NCBI RefSeq assembly: GCF_003852515.1
Contig: NZ_QAJK01000047.1
Coordinates: forward strand, 22,287-86,286
Length of the DNA: 64,000 nucleotides
Direction of reading: 5' to 3'
From: Variovorax sp. KBW07
GTDB taxonomy: Bacteria > Pseudomonadota > Gammaproteobacteria > Burkholderiales > Burkholderiaceae_C
The position numbers and the translations under genes were made by a program. The notes under the pieces are model-generated. The model was not told where the DNA came from, searched no databases, and saw nothing but the letters and a program-made list of their open reading frames with translations. This document shows, piece by piece, positions 1 to 8,140 of the stretch; position 1 is the stretch's first letter, and each line of letters starts with the position of its first letter.

Positions 1-1
1 T

Positions 2-1162
2 CAGATGCAGCGCCTGGAGCGCTACCGCGAAGTCATTGCGCAGATGCTCGCGGCCGGCACGGCCTACCACTGCTACTGCACGCCGGCCGAGCTCGAAGAG
101 ATGCGTGAAGCGCAACGCGCGCGCAACGAAAAAACGCTGTACGACCGCCGCTGGCGTCCCGAGCCGGGCAAGGTGCTGCCGCCCGTGCCCGAAGGCGTGC
201 CGCCCGTGGTGCGCTTCTGCAATCCGCCCGAAGGCGACGTGACGTGGAACGACGTCGTCAAGGGCGAGATCACCATCAACAACCGCGAGATCGACGACCT
301 CATCATCTTGCGGCCCGACGGTGTGCCCACCTACAACTTCGCGGTGGTGGTCGACGACTGGGACATGAACATCACGCACGTGTTCCGCGGTGACGAGCAC
401 ATCAACAACACGCCGTGGCAGATCAACATCTTCCGCGCGCTCGGCGCACCGCTGCCGCAGTTCGGCCATGTGCCGGTGATTCTTGGCGACGACGGACAGA
501 AGCTGTCGAAGCGCCGCGGCGCCGTGAGCGTCACGGCCTACGAAGAAAACGGCTACCTGCCCGAAGCGATGCTGAACTACCTCGCGCGCCTGGGCTGGAG
601 CCATGGCGACGACGAGCTGTTCACGCGCGAGCAGATGGTGAGCTGGTTCGATGGCTCGCACCTGTCGAAGAGCCCCGCACAATGGGATGCGGCCAAGCTG
701 GCATGGGTCAATGCACAGTACATCAAGGCGAAGACCGGCGAAGAACTCGCACCACTCGTTGCAGCACAGTTGCAAAAGCGCGGCATCGTCGCCGATGAAA
801 GATTGCCCGCAATCTGCGCGTTGTTCAAGGACCGCTGCGAGACGACGGTGGCACTCGCCGGCTGGGCCGCGGCCTTCTATTCGGACATCGAAGTGAGCGA
901 TGCAGATCGCGCGCAGCACATCACCGATGCGGTGAAGCCCGCGATTGCAACGCTCGCAGAAAAATTGATGACGGTGACCTGGGATAGGCCCTCAATCGCA
1001 GTTATCATCAAGGAAGTCCTCGCGACACACGCACTAAAAATGCCAGTGTTAGCGATGCCAGTACGAGTGCTTGTGATGGGAACATCGCAGACACCGTCCC
1101 TCGATTCAGTCCTCGAAATTTTTTCCCGCGAAAAAGTTATCGAACGATTGAAAAAGGCCTGA
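2..1162 (+). CDS. gltX: Glutamyl-tRNA synthetase, C-terminal part (5' end outside window)
   Basis: Cytoplasmic class I aminoacyl-tRNA synthetase that charges tRNA-Glu with glutamate. The window opens inside the gene, and about 386 codons of the C-terminal part are present, ending in TGA. Visible family features are the YHCYC stretch near the start, the [14 protein letters not shown] and [11 protein letters not shown] blocks of the catalytic core, and the class I signature KLSKRRG at about nt 500-520, which closes over ATP. The remaining ~200 residues are the helical anticodon-binding region. The Rossmann half with the HIGH motif must lie upstream. The next genes downstream are tRNAs, including a tRNA-Glu that is a substrate of this enzyme. 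The tRNA promoter overlaps the last codons. Confidence 0.97.
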   Translation, partial: QMQRLERYREVIAQMLAAGTAYHCYCTPAELEEMREAQRARNEKTLYDRRWRPEPGKVLPPVPEGVPPVVRFCNPPEGDVTWNDVVKGEITINNREIDDLIILRPDGVPTYNFAVVVDDWDMNITHVFRGDEHINNTPWQINIFRALGAPLPQFGHVPVILGDDGQKLSKRRGAVSVTAYEENGYLPEAMLNYLARLGWSHGDDELFTREQMVSWFDGSHLSKSPAQWDAAKLAWVNAQYIKAKTGEELAPLVAAQLQKRGIVADERLPAICALFKDRCETTVALAGWAAAFYSDIEVSDADRAQHITDAVKPAIATLAEKLMTVTWDRPSIAVIIKEVLATHALKMPVLAMPVRVLVMGTSQTPSLDSVLEIFSREKVIERLKKA

Positions 1163-1178
1163 AATTTCGGGCTATAAT
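1148..1178 (+). promoter_or_regulatory. Sigma-70-type promoter of the tRNA array
   Basis: A perfect -10 box TATAAT lies at 1173-1178, with TTGAAA at 1148-1153 as the likely -35 (spacer 19 nt, slightly long). The -35 overlaps the final codons of gltX. Transcription would begin near 1185, about 14 nt before the first tRNA, so the three tRNAs can be made independently of gltX. The call rests on sequence match only. Confidence 0.65.
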
Positions 1179-1198
1179 TTGAGGCTCGACACCGGCAC

Positions 1199-1274
<76 letters not shown>

Positions 1275-1328
1275 TTAAAGTGTCGAGAAGAGAAGAAGTG
1301 CTGATCGCAGCACGGTTCCTAAGGTTTT

Positions 1329-1404
1329 GACCCTATCGTCTAGAGGCCTAGGACACCACCCTTTCACGGTGGCTACCGGGGTTCGAATCCCCGTAGGGTC
1401 GCCA
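1329..1404 (+). tRNA. tRNA-Glu (anticodon TTC)
   Basis: A 76-nt tRNA with encoded CCA. The acceptor arms GACCCTA/TAGGGTC pair completely. The anticodon stem CCACC/GGTGG has loop CTTTCAC, anticodon TTC. The T-arm CGGGGTTCGAATCCCCG is intact. Second in the array; it is a substrate of the adjacent gltX product. Confidence 0.97.
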
Positions 1405-1473
1405 GTTTCACGCAAGTGAAGCGGGCACGAGTTGTCAACACTCGGCTTCGCAAGAAGCGAACGTTGTCTACCA

Positions 1474-1550
1474 GGAGTGGTAGTTCAGTTGGTTAGAATA
1501 CCGGCCTGTCACGCCGGGGGTCGCGGGTTCGAGTCCCGTCCACTCCGCCA
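1474..1550 (+). tRNA. tRNA-Asp (anticodon GTC)
   Basis: A 77-nt tRNA with encoded CCA. The acceptor arms GGAGTGG/CCACTCC pair completely. The anticodon stem CCGGC/GCCGG has loop CTGTCAC, anticodon GTC. Last tRNA of the array, followed within 6 nt by a hairpin terminator. Confidence 0.97.
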
Positions 1551-1555
1551 GTCAG

Positions 1556-1591
1556 AAACCCTTGCAGTTCATTCGAGCTGCAAGGGTTTTT
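1556..1591 (+). terminator. Rho-independent terminator of the tRNA array
   Basis: Inverted repeat AAACCCTTGCAG (1556-1567) and CTGCAAGGGTTT (from 1578), with a 10-nt loop and a T-run of five, directly after tRNA-Asp. Confidence 0.9.
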
Positions 1592-1693
1592 CACTTTCTG
1601 GCCTGCTTGAATTCATCGCAGCCCTCTCGCTCGGATCCCGAACGTTGCAGCGCGCATCGACGATGTGGCCTGGCGTCCGGTAACCTGCCGCAC

Positions 1694-1849
1694 ATGGGCG
1701 AATTTCTTTCCTTCTGGTTGCTGCGCATTGCCGGTGCAGTCCTCGAGTTGAGGCTGCTGAAGAGCGACGACCAAGGGTTCAAGGTTGGACTCATCGCAGC
1801 AGGTCTCGTCATCGTCGGGTGCCTGATTGCGATGTCGATCTACGCGTAG
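1694..1849 (+). CDS. Small hypothetical membrane protein (51 aa)
   Basis: A 51-residue protein not recognised as any family. The N-terminal third is amphipathic to hydrophobic (FLSFWLLRIAGAVLELRLL), and the C-terminus is a clear single membrane segment (VGLIAAGLVIVGCLIAMSI) ending in YA. It sits between the tRNA terminator and a second hairpin terminator at 1867-1899, which is the spacing expected for a monocistronic gene. The ATG at 1694 was chosen because it immediately precedes the hydrophobic region. No strong Shine-Dalgarno is visible. Coding status is uncertain; the downstream terminator is the best support. Confidence 0.4.
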   Translation: MGEFLSFWLLRIAGAVLELRLLKSDDQGFKVGLIAAGLVIVGCLIAMSIYA

Positions 1850-1866
1850 CACTTCGCTGAAGCTTC

Positions 1867-1899
1867 AAAGCCGCCGTGAGCAATCGTGGCGGTTTTTTT
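1867..1899 (+). terminator. Rho-independent terminator
   Basis: Stem AAAGCCGCC (1867-1875) pairs with GGCGGTTTT, loop of 12 nt, followed by a run of seven T. It lies 17 nt after the stop of the small membrane protein gene. Confidence 0.75.
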
Positions 1900-2631
1900 G
1901 TTGGCGTTGTGCGCGAGTCCCTGGAGGCGAGGTGAGAGCGCGACGCTACGGTTCAGGCGGCGTGCCGAATGCCGCGCTCGGCCTCATCGCGATTCCATCC
2001 GGGCCGTCAGTTCATCGGTCCTCACGCTGCGGCTCGACACCGCGAAATCGACTGCGCTCTTGTTGCTCGCGTGAGCGCAAGTGCCGTAGATTTGCATGCG
2101 CTGCGACAGGTGTGTCGATAGCCGATGGGCTGCAGGAGCGGATTAAGTTGGGTCCGACCCGCGACAACAGCAGCCCGTTGTGCGTGATCTCTCTGGCCCC
2201 GCGTGAAGCGAAGAAGACGCTGTTGCTCGATTGCGTTTCGCAACGGAACCCTTCAGGCAGCCGATCCGATGATGTCGACACGCGCAAGCGGGCCCGATTG
2301 CGCGCTCATGCCCGACCTCGACGATGTGGCGGACAACCGTTTTTTCCCGAAAAGCGATGTGCGATTCGACTTTCTTCGCGACCTCTGCGACGGTAAGCAA
2401 TGCAAATTCTTCCGCGGCTTCCGAAGCTCTCGTTCTCACACGTGAAAACGATCCGATGCGCTTCTACAGGCCATCCGATCGCATTCGCCTCACGCGTTCG
2501 CCAAGCGAAAACGATGCAAAAACGACACATCGAAGGGTCTTCAAATCGAGTCCGTTGCGTAGGCCCTCTCGCAGTCGAATAAACTCCGCCCCGCTTGCAG
2601 CTTGTATTCGTGCTGCGCCGCCATAGGCAAC
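1900..2631 (+). other. About 730-bp region without a convincing gene, upstream of HU
   Basis: No frame here gives a protein I can recognise. The open frames on both strands are arginine/cysteine/serine-rich low-complexity translations typical of non-coding GC-rich DNA. The second half is less GC-rich and repeats short GCGAAAACGATGC-like words (around 2441-2530). A weak sigma-70-like pair, TTGCGT (2555-2560), 17-nt spacer, AATAAA (2578-2583), could be the HU promoter. A long 5' regulatory region or a gene remnant are both possible. Confidence 0.35.
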
Positions 2632-3081
2632 ATGGCGAAATCAAACCTAATAGGAACTCAGTTGAACCGCATCGAACTCGTCGAAAAAATCGTCACTGCC
2701 CACAACGTCAGCAAGGCTGAAGCCGCGCGCATTCTCGAGACCGTCACCGGCTCGATCGTCGCCGCAGTGAAGAAGGGTGACCCCGTGCAGATCGTCGGCT
2801 TCGGCACTTTCAAGCAAGTGGCGCGCGCCGCACGCTCGGGCTTCAACCCCAGCGCCGGTACCAAGATCAAGATCGCCGCACAGAAGGTGCCGAAGTTCGT
2901 GCCGGGCGCTGCCTTCAAGGCTGCCGTGGACCCGAAGGCTGCCAAGCGCAAGGCCGACAAGGCCGTGACCGCAAAGCCGGCTGCCAAGGCCGCTGCAAAG
3001 CCCGCCGCCAAGCCCGCAGCAGCCAAGAAGGCTGCAGCAGCACCCGCCGCCAAGAAGGCCGTGGCTGCAAAGAAGAAGTAA
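2632..3081 (+). CDS. HU-family DNA-binding protein with Lys/Ala/Pro-rich C-terminal tail
   Basis: Nucleoid-associated histone-like protein. The HU/IHF fold starts at NRIELVEKIVTAHNVSKAEA and continues through GDPVQIVGFGTFKQVARAAR, with a GFNPSAGTKIKI DNA-binding arm. After about residue 100 the chain becomes a ~50-residue tail of AAK/PAAK-type repeats ending KKK, resembling eukaryotic histone H1 tails and seen in several Burkholderiales HU proteins; the tail would bind DNA non-specifically. The start is ambiguous. ATG 2632 adds MAKSNLIGTQ, but TTG at 2662 has a better Shine-Dalgarno (AGGA at 2652-2655, 6-nt gap) and would begin exactly at the conserved NRIELVEK. It is monocistronic, with a terminator 40 nt downstream. 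Confidence 0.9.
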   Translation: MAKSNLIGTQLNRIELVEKIVTAHNVSKAEAARILETVTGSIVAAVKKGDPVQIVGFGTFKQVARAARSGFNPSAGTKIKIAAQKVPKFVPGAAFKAAVDPKAAKRKADKAVTAKPAAKAAAKPAAKPAAAKKAAAAPAAKKAVAAKKK

Positions 3082-3120
3082 GTCATGCATTGCGGCCCTG
3101 AGCCGCATATGCAGAAACTG

Positions 3121-3145
3121 AAAAAGGCCCCGAGGGGCCTTTTTT
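3121..3145 (+). terminator. Rho-independent terminator after HU gene
   Basis: AAAAAGGCCCC and GGGGCCTTTTTT form a strong stem with a very short loop (GA, or CGAG if the top pairs open) and a T-run. The symmetric A/T tails mean it could also act on the minus strand, where the next gene converges. Confidence 0.88.
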
Positions 3146-3178
3146 GCTTTTGTGCGCGCGGCGCAAGAGGCCGCAGTC

Positions 3179-3394
3179 TCAGGGCTGCATGGGCTCGATC
3201 ACGCCCTCGCTCAGGTAGCGCTGGTATTCCGCGATGGGGATCGCCGTGGTCTGCGTGCTGCCGGCATCGCCCCAGCTCAGCACCGCGCTGTCAGGCGCGA
3301 GTTCGACCTCGATGGGGCCCAGGGGAATGAGGATCAGGGGACCGTCTCCGGCCCGGTATTCGACATTTCCGGTGACTTTCGCGTTCGCTGGCAT
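3179..3394 (-). CDS. Conserved-looking hypothetical protein (71 aa)
   Basis: A 71-residue soluble protein with no family I recognise and no signal peptide. The composition is acidic and proline-rich, with motifs GPLILIPLGPIEVELAPDSA and STQTTAIPIAEYQRYL. The start is supported by AGGA with a suitable gap upstream of the ATG on the minus strand. It converges on the HU gene across the shared terminator and is transcribed away from the next plus-strand gene. Coding status is likely because of the ribosome binding site and normal amino-acid composition. Function unknown. Confidence 0.65.
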   Translation of the reverse strand: MPANAKVTGNVEYRAGDGPLILIPLGPIEVELAPDSAVLSWGDAGSTQTTAIPIAEYQRYLSEGVIEPMQP

Positions 3395-3583
3395 AGGTTC
3401 GTTCCTCGGGTGTAGGGGGCGGGAACACCAGCTTATCGCGTTGGCGCGAACTGCGGGTCGTCGGGCTCTGGCAAAGCGTGTAGGCCGGACGGCCGTGCGC
3501 GTTGGTCACATCGGCGTCACGCACGGCGTGGCACGCTCGCCGATTTCTCCCGCTGCGCAGCGGACAGACACGGCAAGGCTTGA

Positions 3584-4060
3584 ATGAAGAAGCGACTCTG
3601 GGTCTTCGCCATCCCGATGGCTTGCCTGTTGGCACTCGTGGTTGCCGGCACCATTGCATGGCACTTCACGGCCGATCGGGGCAGCAGCATCGGCATCGCG
3701 ACGTCGAGCCCCGCGCTCGAAATCCGCTGGCACGGTGGCGGCATCGTCCTGCAGGGCAGCGTGCCCGACGAGGCCACGCAACGCACGCTGGCGGAAGGTG
3801 CCGCGGCGCGCCTCGGCGGCGAGTCCGACCAGGTGACCGACTGGCTCGACATCACGCCCACGGCACTGCCGGTTGCCGACGCAGCGGCGCTGGCGAAGCT
3901 CATCCAGCTCGGTCAGGAGGGCTGGCACCTGCAACGGCGATCCGCCGAAGGCTGGCTGGCCGTGCCGCCGCTCACCGACGAGCGCAGCGCCCAGGCCCGT
4001 GCGCTGTTGCAAACCGCCTTCGGCCCCGGCGTGGCCACGCGCCTGATCGCCTTGCCCTGA
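3584..4060 (+). CDS. Membrane-anchored protein with a BON-like segment
   Basis: A 158-residue protein with an N-terminal membrane anchor (residues 5-28, WVFAIPMACLLALVVAGTIAW) and the rest outside the cytoplasm. The stretch ALEIRWHGGGIVLQGSVPDE followed by ATQRTLAEGAAARL resembles the beta-alpha unit of BON or OmpA-linker domains, where a 'GxVpd' turn precedes a helix; this is similarity by eye, not a proven family match. A second copy-like region starts at GWHLQRRSAEGW and ends near the C-terminus. It lies 92 bp upstream of the 5'-nucleotidase gene in the same direction, so co-transcription is possible. Function unknown. Confidence 0.65.
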   Translation: MKKRLWVFAIPMACLLALVVAGTIAWHFTADRGSSIGIATSSPALEIRWHGGGIVLQGSVPDEATQRTLAEGAAARLGGESDQVTDWLDITPTALPVADAAALAKLIQLGQEGWHLQRRSAEGWLAVPPLTDERSAQARALLQTAFGPGVATRLIALP

Positions 4061-4152
4061 AGAGCCCACGGGCCCACGGGGCAAAGGGATTCACGGCGTC
4101 GTCATCTGCCGGCCCCAGCATCCGCCGAATCCGAAAACAGAGGAGAAGGTCC

Positions 4153-5967
4153 ATGCATTCGTCTTTGAAGCACCTCGCAGTGGCGGGTGTCGTCCTGGCC
4201 ACGCTGACTGCCTGTGGCGGCAGCAGCAACTCGAATGGTTTCTTTCCGTTTCTGCCGCCACCCGCCGCGCCGGCGACGCCCGAAACGCCGGGCAGCATCG
4301 ACGTGAAGCTCATCGCCTTCAACGACCTGCACGGCAACCTCGAGCCGCCCAAGATGTCGATCACCGCGCCGGCCAAGGGCGGCGGCACGGTGTCGGTGCC
4401 CGCCGGCGGTGCGGCCTACCTGGCTTCGGCCGTGGCGTCGCTCAAGGCCAAGAACGAAAACAACGCGGTGGTGTCGGCCGGCGACATGATCGGTGCCTCG
4501 CCGCTGGTGTCGGCGCTGTTCCTCGACGAGTCGACCATCGAGGCCGTGAACGCGATGAAGATCGACTTCAACGCAGTCGGCAACCACGAGTTCGACAAGG
4601 GCCAGACCGAACTGCTGCGCATGAAGAACGGCGGTTGCGCCAAGAACACCGCGCTGGAGCCCTGCCGCGTCAACAAGGCCTTTCCGGGCGCCAACTTCGG
4701 CTTCCTTTCTGCGAACACGGTAAAGACCGACGGCAACACGCTGTTTCCCGCCACCGGCATGAAGAGCTTCACCAAGGGCGGTGCCACGGTGAAGGTGGCG
4801 TTCATCGGCATGACGCTGAAGGGCACGCCCAACATCGTGACGCCGGCCGGCGTTGCGGGCCTGAGCTTCAAGGACGAGGCCGACACGGCCAACGCGCTGA
4901 TTCCGCAGTTGAAGGCGCAGGGCGCCGATGCCATCGTGGTGGTGATCCACGAAGGCGGCATCACCGGCGTGGGCTACAACGACAAGAGCTGCGCCGGCCT
5001 GAGCGGCGACATCCTGCCGATTCTCGACAAGCTCGACACCGCGGTCGACGTCGTGATCTCCGGCCACACGCACCGCTCGTACGTGTGCGACTACGGCAAG
5101 ATCAACCCGGCCAAGCCTTTCCTGCTGACCAGCGCCGGCCAGTACGGCACGCTGCTGACAGACATCAACCTGAGCATCGACACCCGCACGCGCAAGGTCA
5201 CGGCCAAGGCCGCCGACAACGTGATCGTGCAGGGCGAGGCCTACACCAGCGGCGCCACCACCGTCGCGCTGACCGACCAGTACCCGAGCTTCGGCAAGAA
5301 CCAGGAAGTGGCCTCGCTGATCAGCCAGTACTTGGCCATTGCCGGGCCGCTGGTGCAGCGCGTGGTGGGCTCGCTCACCACCACGGCAACGCGCACGCTG
5401 ACCCCGTCCAGGGAAAGCGTGCTGGGCAACCTGATCGCCGATGCGCAGCTCGAGGCGACCAGCCCGGCCGGCAAGGGCGCCGCGCAAATCGCCTTCATGA
5501 ACCCGGGCGGCGTTCGCGCCGACCTGGCGCCCGCCGCCGACCAGAGCGTGACCTACGGCCAGATCTTCGCGGTGCAGCCCTTCGGCAACAGCCTGGTGGT
5601 GAAGACCCTGACCGGCGCGCAGATCAACGCAGTGCTGGAGCAGCAGTTCAACAGCGGCAGCAACACCACCGCCGCGCCGAAGGTGCTGCTGCCTTCGCGC
5701 GGGCTGACCTATGCCTACAACCTCTCGGCACCCGCAGGCTCGCGCATCAGCGCGCTGGCGCTCAATGGCACGGCCATCGATCCGGCGGCGTTCTACCGCG
5801 TCACGATGAACAGCTTCCTGGCCACCGGCGGCGACAACTTCACCGTCTTCAACCAGGGCACCAACACCCTGGGCGGCGACCAGGACGTGGACGCCCTGGA
5901 GGCCTACATCAAGGCGCACAGCCCGCTGGTGCCCCCGGCCACCGACCGCATCACCGTGCTGCCCTGA
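4153..5967 (+). CDS. Bifunctional UDP-sugar hydrolase/5'-nucleotidase lipoprotein (UshA/CpdB type)
   Basis: Extracytoplasmic metallophosphoesterase of 604 residues that removes phosphate from nucleotides. It starts at ATG 4153 behind GAGGAGAAGG; the frame stays open far upstream, but only this start gives a lipoprotein signal, with lipobox LTAC near residue 21. The N-terminal metallophosphatase domain has FNDLHGN (D58, H60), GNHEFD (N144, H145) and the GHTH motif (H305, H307), which bind the two metals. The C-terminal 5'-nucleotidase domain shows MNPGGVRADL and YGQIFAVQPFGNSLV, the substrate-specificity region, and ends DALEAYIKAHSPL. A low-complexity Pro/Ala linker follows the lipobox. Likely role: periplasmic or surface nucleotide scavenging. 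Confidence 0.93.
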   Translation: MHSSLKHLAVAGVVLATLTACGGSSNSNGFFPFLPPPAAPATPETPGSIDVKLIAFNDLHGNLEPPKMSITAPAKGGGTVSVPAGGAAYLASAVASLKAKNENNAVVSAGDMIGASPLVSALFLDESTIEAVNAMKIDFNAVGNHEFDKGQTELLRMKNGGCAKNTALEPCRVNKAFPGANFGFLSANTVKTDGNTLFPATGMKSFTKGGATVKVAFIGMTLKGTPNIVTPAGVAGLSFKDEADTANALIPQLKAQGADAIVVVIHEGGITGVGYNDKSCAGLSGDILPILDKLDTAVDVVISGHTHRSYVCDYGKINPAKPFLLTSAGQYGTLLTDINLSIDTRTRKVTAKAADNVIVQGEAYTSGATTVALTDQYPSFGKNQEVASLISQYLAIAGPLVQRVVGSLTTTATRTLTPSRESVLGNLIADAQLEATSPAGKGAAQIAFMNPGGVRADLAPAADQSVTYGQIFAVQPFGNSLVVKTLTGAQINAVLEQQFNSGSNTTAAPKVLLPSRGLTYAYNLSAPAGSRISALALNGTAIDPAAFYRVTMNSFLATGGDNFTVFNQGTNTLGGDQDVDALEAYIKAHSPLVPPATDRITVLP

Positions 5968-5976
5968 GCCCGGCGC

Positions 5977-7275
5977 TCAGACCGTGGCCACGGCCACCAG
6001 CCGCATCGGTTGCGGCTTCCCGTAGACCAGGCTGCGCCACAGCCACTCGGCCGGCCCGAACCTGAAGCGCGCCAGCCACCAGCAACTGAACCACGCCTGC
6101 AGCGCGAAGATGGCCACGCTGCAGGCCGCAACCGCCACGAGCCCGAAGCGCGGCCCGATGCCCAGGCCGATGCCGTAGAACAGGCCCAGGCCGAACAGCG
6201 TTTGCGCGAGGTAGTGGGTCAGCGCCATGCGCCCCATCGGCGCGAGCTTGCGCAGCCAGTGCCGCCAGGCTGCGCGCTGGAACAGCAGCACGAAGGCGGC
6301 CATGTAGAACACGCCCTGCGCCAGCGGCGCGGTGTGGCGCAGCAGGCGCGTCACGGTCTTGCCCGCATCGCCGCCGCGCAGCCATCCACCCACCGCGCCT
6401 GCGGCGTGATGGTCCCGAAGGAGTAGCAACGCGGTCGCGACAAGGCTCACGGCCAGGCTCGCGGCGAACAGCCGGACCCAGAAGCGCCGGTGCGCCACCG
6501 ACTCCTGCAGCACGCCCGCGCGGCCGATGGCCATGCCGATCAGCAGGCGCCCGAACACGAACAGCGGCAGCCACCACACAGCGATGCGCATGCGCATGTC
6601 GCGCGCCAGGTTGCCGTCGAGCATGGTCGACCACTGGTCGCTGCCGAAAGCGGCCAGGGCGCCCGCCGCCGATTGCGCTGGGCTGATCTGTGGCGGCAGC
6701 AGGTCGGGTGCGACCGGCTGCAGCAGCACCGGCATTGCCACGGCCACGAACACGCCGAGCGCGGCCAGCATGCGCGGCGACAACCGGGTGAAGGCGAGCA
6801 GCACCAGCCCGAACACCGCGTAGTAGCGCAGGATGTCGCCCCACCAGAACACCCAGGCGTGCACGAGGCCGATGGCCAGCAGGATCAGCATGCGCCGCAC
6901 ATACCGGCGCGTGCCCTCCGCCCTGGCCTCCGGGCGGCGCATCTGCATCGCGAAGCCGACACCGAACAGCAGCGAGAACAGCGTGATCGCGCGGGCATCG
7001 ACCAGCAGTTCCATCGCCAGTTCTATCGCACGGTCCCATGCGGCGGTGGGCAACGCCGCCTGTGCGACCGGGGTGAGGAATTCGTAGAGCGAGAAGCTGC
7101 GCAGGTTGACCATCAGTACGCCAAACAGCGCGAAACCGCGCAGCGCGTCCAGCAGTTCGAGGCGGCGAATGCCGGCGGCGGGCGATGCGCGTCCGCGATC
7201 GGACGTGGCGCTGGGGTGGGTCAACGAACCGCCGGCGGCGGCGTAGCGCGGCAGGCTTGCGGGGTCGAATGTCAT
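5977..7275 (-). CDS. DUF418 / YeiB-family integral membrane protein
   Basis: A 432-residue polytopic membrane protein. The family signature begins at RRLELLDALRGFALFGVLMVNLRSF, an acyltransferase-3-like first membrane helix carrying the LDALRG motif. It continues through FSLLFGVGFAMQM, ILRYYAVFGLVLL and GRMALTHYLAQTLFGLGLFYG to the DUF418 C-terminus with FGPAEWLWRSLVYG. About nine to ten membrane segments can be counted. Related E. coli YeiB has no settled function. The gene ends 9 bp from the convergent nucleotidase gene. It lies 126 bp downstream of the TetR gene on the same strand and may be read through from it. The first ~40 residues are a polar extension, so translation may start further in. 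Confidence 0.88.
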   Translation of the reverse strand: MTFDPASLPRYAAAGGSLTHPSATSDRGRASPAAGIRRLELLDALRGFALFGVLMVNLRSFSLYEFLTPVAQAALPTAAWDRAIELAMELLVDARAITLFSLLFGVGFAMQMRRPEARAEGTRRYVRRMLILLAIGLVHAWVFWWGDILRYYAVFGLVLLAFTRLSPRMLAALGVFVAVAMPVLLQPVAPDLLPPQISPAQSAAGALAAFGSDQWSTMLDGNLARDMRMRIAVWWLPLFVFGRLLIGMAIGRAGVLQESVAHRRFWVRLFAASLAVSLVATALLLLRDHHAAGAVGGWLRGGDAGKTVTRLLRHTAPLAQGVFYMAAFVLLFQRAAWRHWLRKLAPMGRMALTHYLAQTLFGLGLFYGIGLGIGPRFGLVAVAACSVAIFALQAWFSCWWLARFRFGPAEWLWRSLVYGKPQPMRLVAVATV

Positions 7276-7401
7276 CGGGGTGCGCGTGTGGGAGGCAGGC
7301 GCACGGTTGCGAGTTTCAGGACGAAGCCGCTGGCGCCGGTTTCGCGATGCTATGAATCAGCATTGCATGAACATTGCGCGCTCTTTCTTCATTCGATCGG
7401 T

Positions 7402-8046
7402 TCATTCGGTCGGGGGCAGGCGAAGTCCCGCGACAAGAAGCGCCAGGCTCGCGCGAAACTCGCTTTCGGCATCGCTGCGCGTGGCGGCTGTGGCGATTTC
7501 GATCAGCAGCGGAAAACGCTCGCTCGGCAGCGCCTGGAAGCGCGCGATGGTGTCCGTGGCGGACTCGCCCGCCTGCAGCGTGAGCGGTCCCGCGAGATCG
7601 GCCTGCGCCACGCCCATGACGAGCGCCGACACGGCACGGAAAGCCACCAGCAGCGCCTGGCCCGACCGGCCGCTTCTTGCCAATGCCTGAAGCATGGCCT
7701 CCGCCGCCTCGAGCATGGCCGGGGAACGGCTGCGCCGCGTGAGGATGAGGGGAATCGCATGCGGATGCGCCCGAACCGCATGCCAGAGCGCGAAGGCGAT
7801 GGTCTGGAGCGCTTGTTCCCAGCTCTCGTCGCCTGCAAGCGACCAGCGTGCCTCGCCGATGACGGCCTCGACCACCAGCACGTCGAGCTCTTCGCGTTGC
7901 GAGACGTAGTTGTACAGCGTCATGGCACCCGTATCGAGCGCGCTGGCCAGGGCACGCATCGACAGGCCGGCAAGGCCGTGCGCGTCGACGATGGCCAGGG
8001 CTGCGGTTTGCAACTGGGGTCGGGTGAACTTTGCGGGACGGCCCAT
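7402..8046 (-). CDS. TetR-family transcriptional regulator
   Basis: A 214-residue regulator. The N-terminal helix-turn-helix is clear: FTRPQLQTAALAIVDAHGLAGLSMRALASALDTGAMTLYNYVSQREELDVLVVEAV, with the recognition helix around TGAMTLYNYV. The rest is a helical ligand-binding and dimerisation domain of the TetR C-terminal type; its ligand cannot be read from sequence. It is divergent from the peroxiredoxin-like gene, with 94 bp between starts. That gap holds two back-to-back palindromes overlapping the promoter of the neighbour, so repression of the neighbour and autorepression are the natural inference. The start is ATG at 8046. Confidence 0.93.
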   Translation of the reverse strand: MGRPAKFTRPQLQTAALAIVDAHGLAGLSMRALASALDTGAMTLYNYVSQREELDVLVVEAVIGEARWSLAGDESWEQALQTIAFALWHAVRAHPHAIPLILTRRSRSPAMLEAAEAMLQALARSGRSGQALLVAFRAVSALVMGVAQADLAGPLTLQAGESATDTIARFQALPSERFPLLIEIATAATRSDAESEFRASLALLVAGLRLPPTE

Positions 8047-8053
8047 GTTTTCC

Positions 8054-8103
8054 TTGACCGGATTTCAAAAGCAAAAGTATAGTTCTATACGTACGGTGTA
8101 CGT
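8054..8103 (+). promoter_or_regulatory. Promoter of the peroxiredoxin-like gene with two candidate TetR operators
   Basis: TTGACC (8054-8059), an 18-nt spacer and TATAGT (8078-8083) make a good sigma-70 promoter facing the peroxiredoxin-like gene. Overlapping its -10 is a perfect palindrome, GTATAG-TT-CTATAC (8077-8090). Immediately after it comes a second perfect one, ACGTAC-GGT-GTACGT (8089-8103). Both are candidate binding sites for the divergent TetR protein. Confidence 0.65.
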
Positions 8104-8140
8104 TAATTGGCGATGCCCGTTCATAACCCGGAATCAAATC

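Noticed and set aside
1827-2396. A 189-codon plus-strand frame upstream of HU
   Set aside because: Starts before a rho-independent terminator, is Arg/Ser/Cys-rich, has no ribosome binding site and resembles no family.
3502-4152. N-terminal extension of the 5'-nucleotidase frame
   Set aside because: It overlaps the separate membrane-anchored protein gene at 3584-4060; the start at 4153 has a good ribosome site and yields a lipoprotein signal.
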